From the NCBI GenBank assembly GCA_902803245.1, contig CADCPJ010000188.1, positions 1 through 5,715 of the forward strand: 5,715 nucleotides of DNA. The letters run 5' to 3'. This stretch comes from an uncultured Lachnospiraceae bacterium (GTDB lineage: Bacteria; Bacillota; Clostridia; Lachnospirales; Lachnospiraceae). Position 1 is the first letter of the stretch. Every line of letters begins with the position of its first letter. Made by a program: the position numbers and the translations under genes. Positions 3,640 to 5,715 of the stretch are shown here, piece after piece. The notes beneath the pieces are model-generated. The model was not told where the DNA came from, made no database searches, and saw only the letters and a list, made by a program, of their open reading frames with translations.

Positions 3640-5715
3640 ATGAAACGGATCAGTATAGAAGAGAACGGACTGTATGTCGTCTACGAGATCAATGAGGAGG
3701 GAGAGCTGAAGCTTCTGCACTTTGCAGCTATCCCTCTTATGGAAGAGGATCTGCGTTCCCCCGAGGGGACCGCGGCCTTCTACCCCGTTGAAATCCAGCT
3801 GTCAGGTCTGAACAGACCCCTGGAAATCCACGGGCTGAAGTATGCGGAATCCACGCCCTCCTTCCGCCTGAAATACATTTCCCATAGAGACTTCCGGAAT
3901 GAGCTCGGGCGCAAGCTCGAGTGGACGCTGGCCGACGCCCCCACAGGCCTCACCGCGATCTGCCATCTGCAGTTTTTCGACGGCATCAAGACGGCAAGAA
4001 GCTGGACGGAGGTGATCAACAGCGGCGCAGAAGAGATGGGACTTGAGATGGTCTCCTCTTTTGTCCTGTCCGGCATAGAAAAAGAGGGGAATCAGCTCCC
4101 CGAGGAAAAGATGGAAATCCTCCTCGGCCACAACGCCTGGATGAAGGAGCTGCTCTTCAGCCGCCACTCCCTTCTCGATTTCGGACTCGCTTCCACCCAG
4201 CGCACCATGCCCCGGCGCTCTTCCCAGATGCTCTCCATAAGCAACACCGGCAGCTGGTCGGCAAAAGAGCACCTTCCCCTGGCCGCCATCCGGAACAGGG
4301 AAGCCGATCACACGCTGTTCTTCCAGATCGAGCACAACGGGTCATGGCATTTTGAGATCTCGGACGCGAGGGACCACCTCTATCTCCTCCTGTGCGGACC
4401 CGATGAGCTCCATGGCCACTGGTGGAAATGCCTCTCCCCCGGGGACCGCTTTGTCAGCGTTCCTGTCGGGATAGCCGCATCCCCCGGAGGTCTCGAGGAG
4501 GCCGCTGCCGAAATGACAAAATACAGGCGCGCCATCCGCAGGGAGAATGCGGACAACCGCCGCCTTCCTGTCATTTTCAACGATTACATGAATTGTCTCT
4601 TCGGGGATCCCACCGCAGAAAAAGAATATCCTATGATTGACAAAGCAGCTAAGGCCGGCTGCGAATACTACGTCATCGACGCCGGCTGGTACTCCGACGG
4701 CAGCTGGTGGGACAGTGTAGGCGAATGGCTTCCCAGCAGGGCGCGGTTCCCGGAAGGCCTCTATGCCGTTCTTTCTTACATCCGCAAAAAGGGCATGGTT
4801 CCGGGGCTGTGGCTCGAGATCGAGGTGATGGGGATTCACTGTCCAAAGGCCGCCCGTGTGCCGGATGACTGGTTCTTCATCCGTCACGGGAAGCGAACGG
4901 CTTATCGCAGCCGGTATCAGCTGGATTTCCGAAATGAAGACGTTGTCGCCCATGCAGCCGGGGTGATCAGGCGGCTGGTGCGGGACATGGGCGTCGGCTA
5001 CATCAAGATGGATTACAATATCGAAGCCGGGATCGGCACGGAGAGAAATGCGGACAGCTGCGGAGACGGGCTGCTTGAGCACAACCGCGCCTATCTGGCA
5101 TTTATTGACAGTCTCTTTGCGGAATTTCCGGACCTCGTCATCGAAAACTGCTCCAGCGGCGGGATGCGCATGGATTACGCCATGCTGAGCCGTCACTCCC
5201 TGCAGTCGACCAGCGATCTGGAGGACTACCGGCTCTACTCCACGATCGCGGCCAATGCGCCGGTGGCCCTCGCCCCCGAACAGGCGGCGGTCTGGTCCTA
5301 TCCCATAAAGAGCGGCGACGAGGAGGAGACGGTCTTCAATATGGTAAATGCCATGCTCCTCCGCATCCATCAGAGCGGTCACCTCGTGGATCTGAGCCCT
5401 TCGCGCTTCGAGCTGGTCCGGGAAGGGATCCGCTTCTACAAGGAGATCCGGGAGGATCTCCGGGATTCCCTGCCGTTCTGGCCGCTGGGACTCTCCTCGC
5501 CGGACGATCCCTTCGCCGCTCTCGGTCTCCACACGAAGCACGGCGACCTGATCGCTCTGTGGAGAAGAAACACGGAGGCAGACACGGTCGACCTGCCGCT
5601 TTGCCACCTGGCGGGAAAAGCCGCCGGCGCGGAATGCGTCTATCCCCGCAGTATGGGATGCGCCCTCTCTTTAGACGAGAAGAGCGGCACGCTGCGCGCC
5701 ACTCTTCCTCATCCG
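3640..5715 (+). CDS. GH36 alpha-galactosidase-like glycosidase, 3' end outside window
   Basis: The visible 692 codons have no stop, so the C-terminus is missing. The protein is a clan GH-D, family 36 retaining glycosidase (melibiase fold) that would remove terminal alpha-galactose. An N-terminal beta-sandwich covers about 1-300, including the WWKxLxPG segment (261-268) seen in the family. A TIM-barrel catalytic domain follows: IDAGWY (346-351), GLWLEIE (389-395), the nucleophile motif YIKMDYN with Asp458, and the acid/base motif NCSSGGMRMD with Asp512. These are followed by SDLEDY (525-530) and the APEQAAVWSYP segment. A C-terminal beta domain begins near residue 620. There is no signal peptide, so the enzyme is probably cytoplasmic and works on imported oligosaccharide. 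The ATG at 3640 is the only start in this frame after the stop codon at 3541-3543, but it has no good SD next to it. It is divergent from the transporter operon, which supports a shared pathway. An alpha-N-acetylgalactosaminidase activity is possible within GH36 and cannot be excluded. Confidence 0.94.
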   Translation, partial: MKRISIEENGLYVVYEINEEGELKLLHFAAIPLMEEDLRSPEGTAAFYPVEIQLSGLNRPLEIHGLKYAESTPSFRLKYISHRDFRNELGRKLEWTLADAPTGLTAICHLQFFDGIKTARSWTEVINSGAEEMGLEMVSSFVLSGIEKEGNQLPEEKMEILLGHNAWMKELLFSRHSLLDFGLASTQRTMPRRSSQMLSISNTGSWSAKEHLPLAAIRNREADHTLFFQIEHNGSWHFEISDARDHLYLLLCGPDELHGHWWKCLSPGDRFVSVPVGIAASPGGLEEAAAEMTKYRRAIRRENADNRRLPVIFNDYMNCLFGDPTAEKEYPMIDKAAKAGCEYYVIDAGWYSDGSWWDSVGEWLPSRARFPEGLYAVLSYIRKKGMVPGLWLEIEVMGIHCPKAARVPDDWFFIRHGKRTAYRSRYQLDFRNEDVVAHAAGVIRRLVRDMGVGYIKMDYNIEAGIGTERNADSCGDGLLEHNRAYLAFIDSLFAEFPDLVIENCSSGGMRMDYAMLSRHSLQSTSDLEDYRLYSTIAANAPVALAPEQAAVWSYPIKSGDEEETVFNMVNAMLLRIHQSGHLVDLSPSRFELVREGIRFYKEIREDLRDSLPFWPLGLSSPDDPFAALGLHTKHGDLIALWRRNTEADTVDLPLCHLAGKAAGAECVYPRSMGCALSLDEKSGTLRATLPHP

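Noticed and set aside
4342..5607. 421-codon minus-strand open frame
   Set aside because: It is entirely antisense to the GH36 catalytic domain, whose motifs are intact on the plus strand. The long frame results from codon bias, and its sequence shows no family features.
1..5715. CRISPR array, tRNA or rRNA gene, insertion sequence, phage or toxin-antitoxin module
   Set aside because: No regularly spaced repeats, cloverleaf-like segments, transposase or phage proteins were seen; nearly all the sequence is covered by the four sugar-utilisation genes.

Overview
The window looks like a carbohydrate-utilisation locus from a Gram-positive (Firmicutes) bacterium, most likely a gut-type Clostridia/Lachnospiraceae member. 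The grounds are strong AGGAGG-type ribosome sites on the transporter genes, a two-permease sugar ABC transporter with no ATPase gene beside it, and a GH36 enzyme of the type common in those bacteria. The taxonomic guess is inference.

Layout: Positions 1-217 are non-coding and hold two strong hairpins that end the minus-strand operon, plus a ribosome-binding site pointing off the left edge. Three genes follow on the minus strand in transcription order: a MalF-type permease (3312 to 2425), a MalG-type permease (2403 to 1570) and an extracellular solute-binding protein (1477 to 218). The two permease genes are 21 bp apart. The binding-protein gene comes last, after a 92-bp gap that contains a hairpin. 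Positions 3313-3639 are a divergent intergenic region with putative back-to-back promoters, a duplicated GTGCAC site, a 17-bp inverted repeat, a GGGGACGGTTCCCC element and a GC-rich leader. From 3640 to the right edge the plus strand carries a clan GH-D, family GH36 alpha-galactosidase-like gene, open at the end of the window (692 codons seen).

How they work together (inference): the binding protein captures an oligosaccharide outside the cell, probably alpha-galactoside-containing. The two permeases form the membrane channel, powered by a shared MsmK/UgpC-type ATPase encoded elsewhere. The GH36 enzyme, which shows no signal peptide, removes terminal alpha-galactosyl residues in the cytoplasm. 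The shared divergent promoter region suggests co-regulation, but no regulator gene lies in the window.

This is mainly a recognisable system and I found no convincing new machinery. The points most worth a second look are the binding protein's missing lipobox cysteine, the distal position of its gene, the structured divergent regulatory region, and the poorly matched translation start of the GH36 gene.
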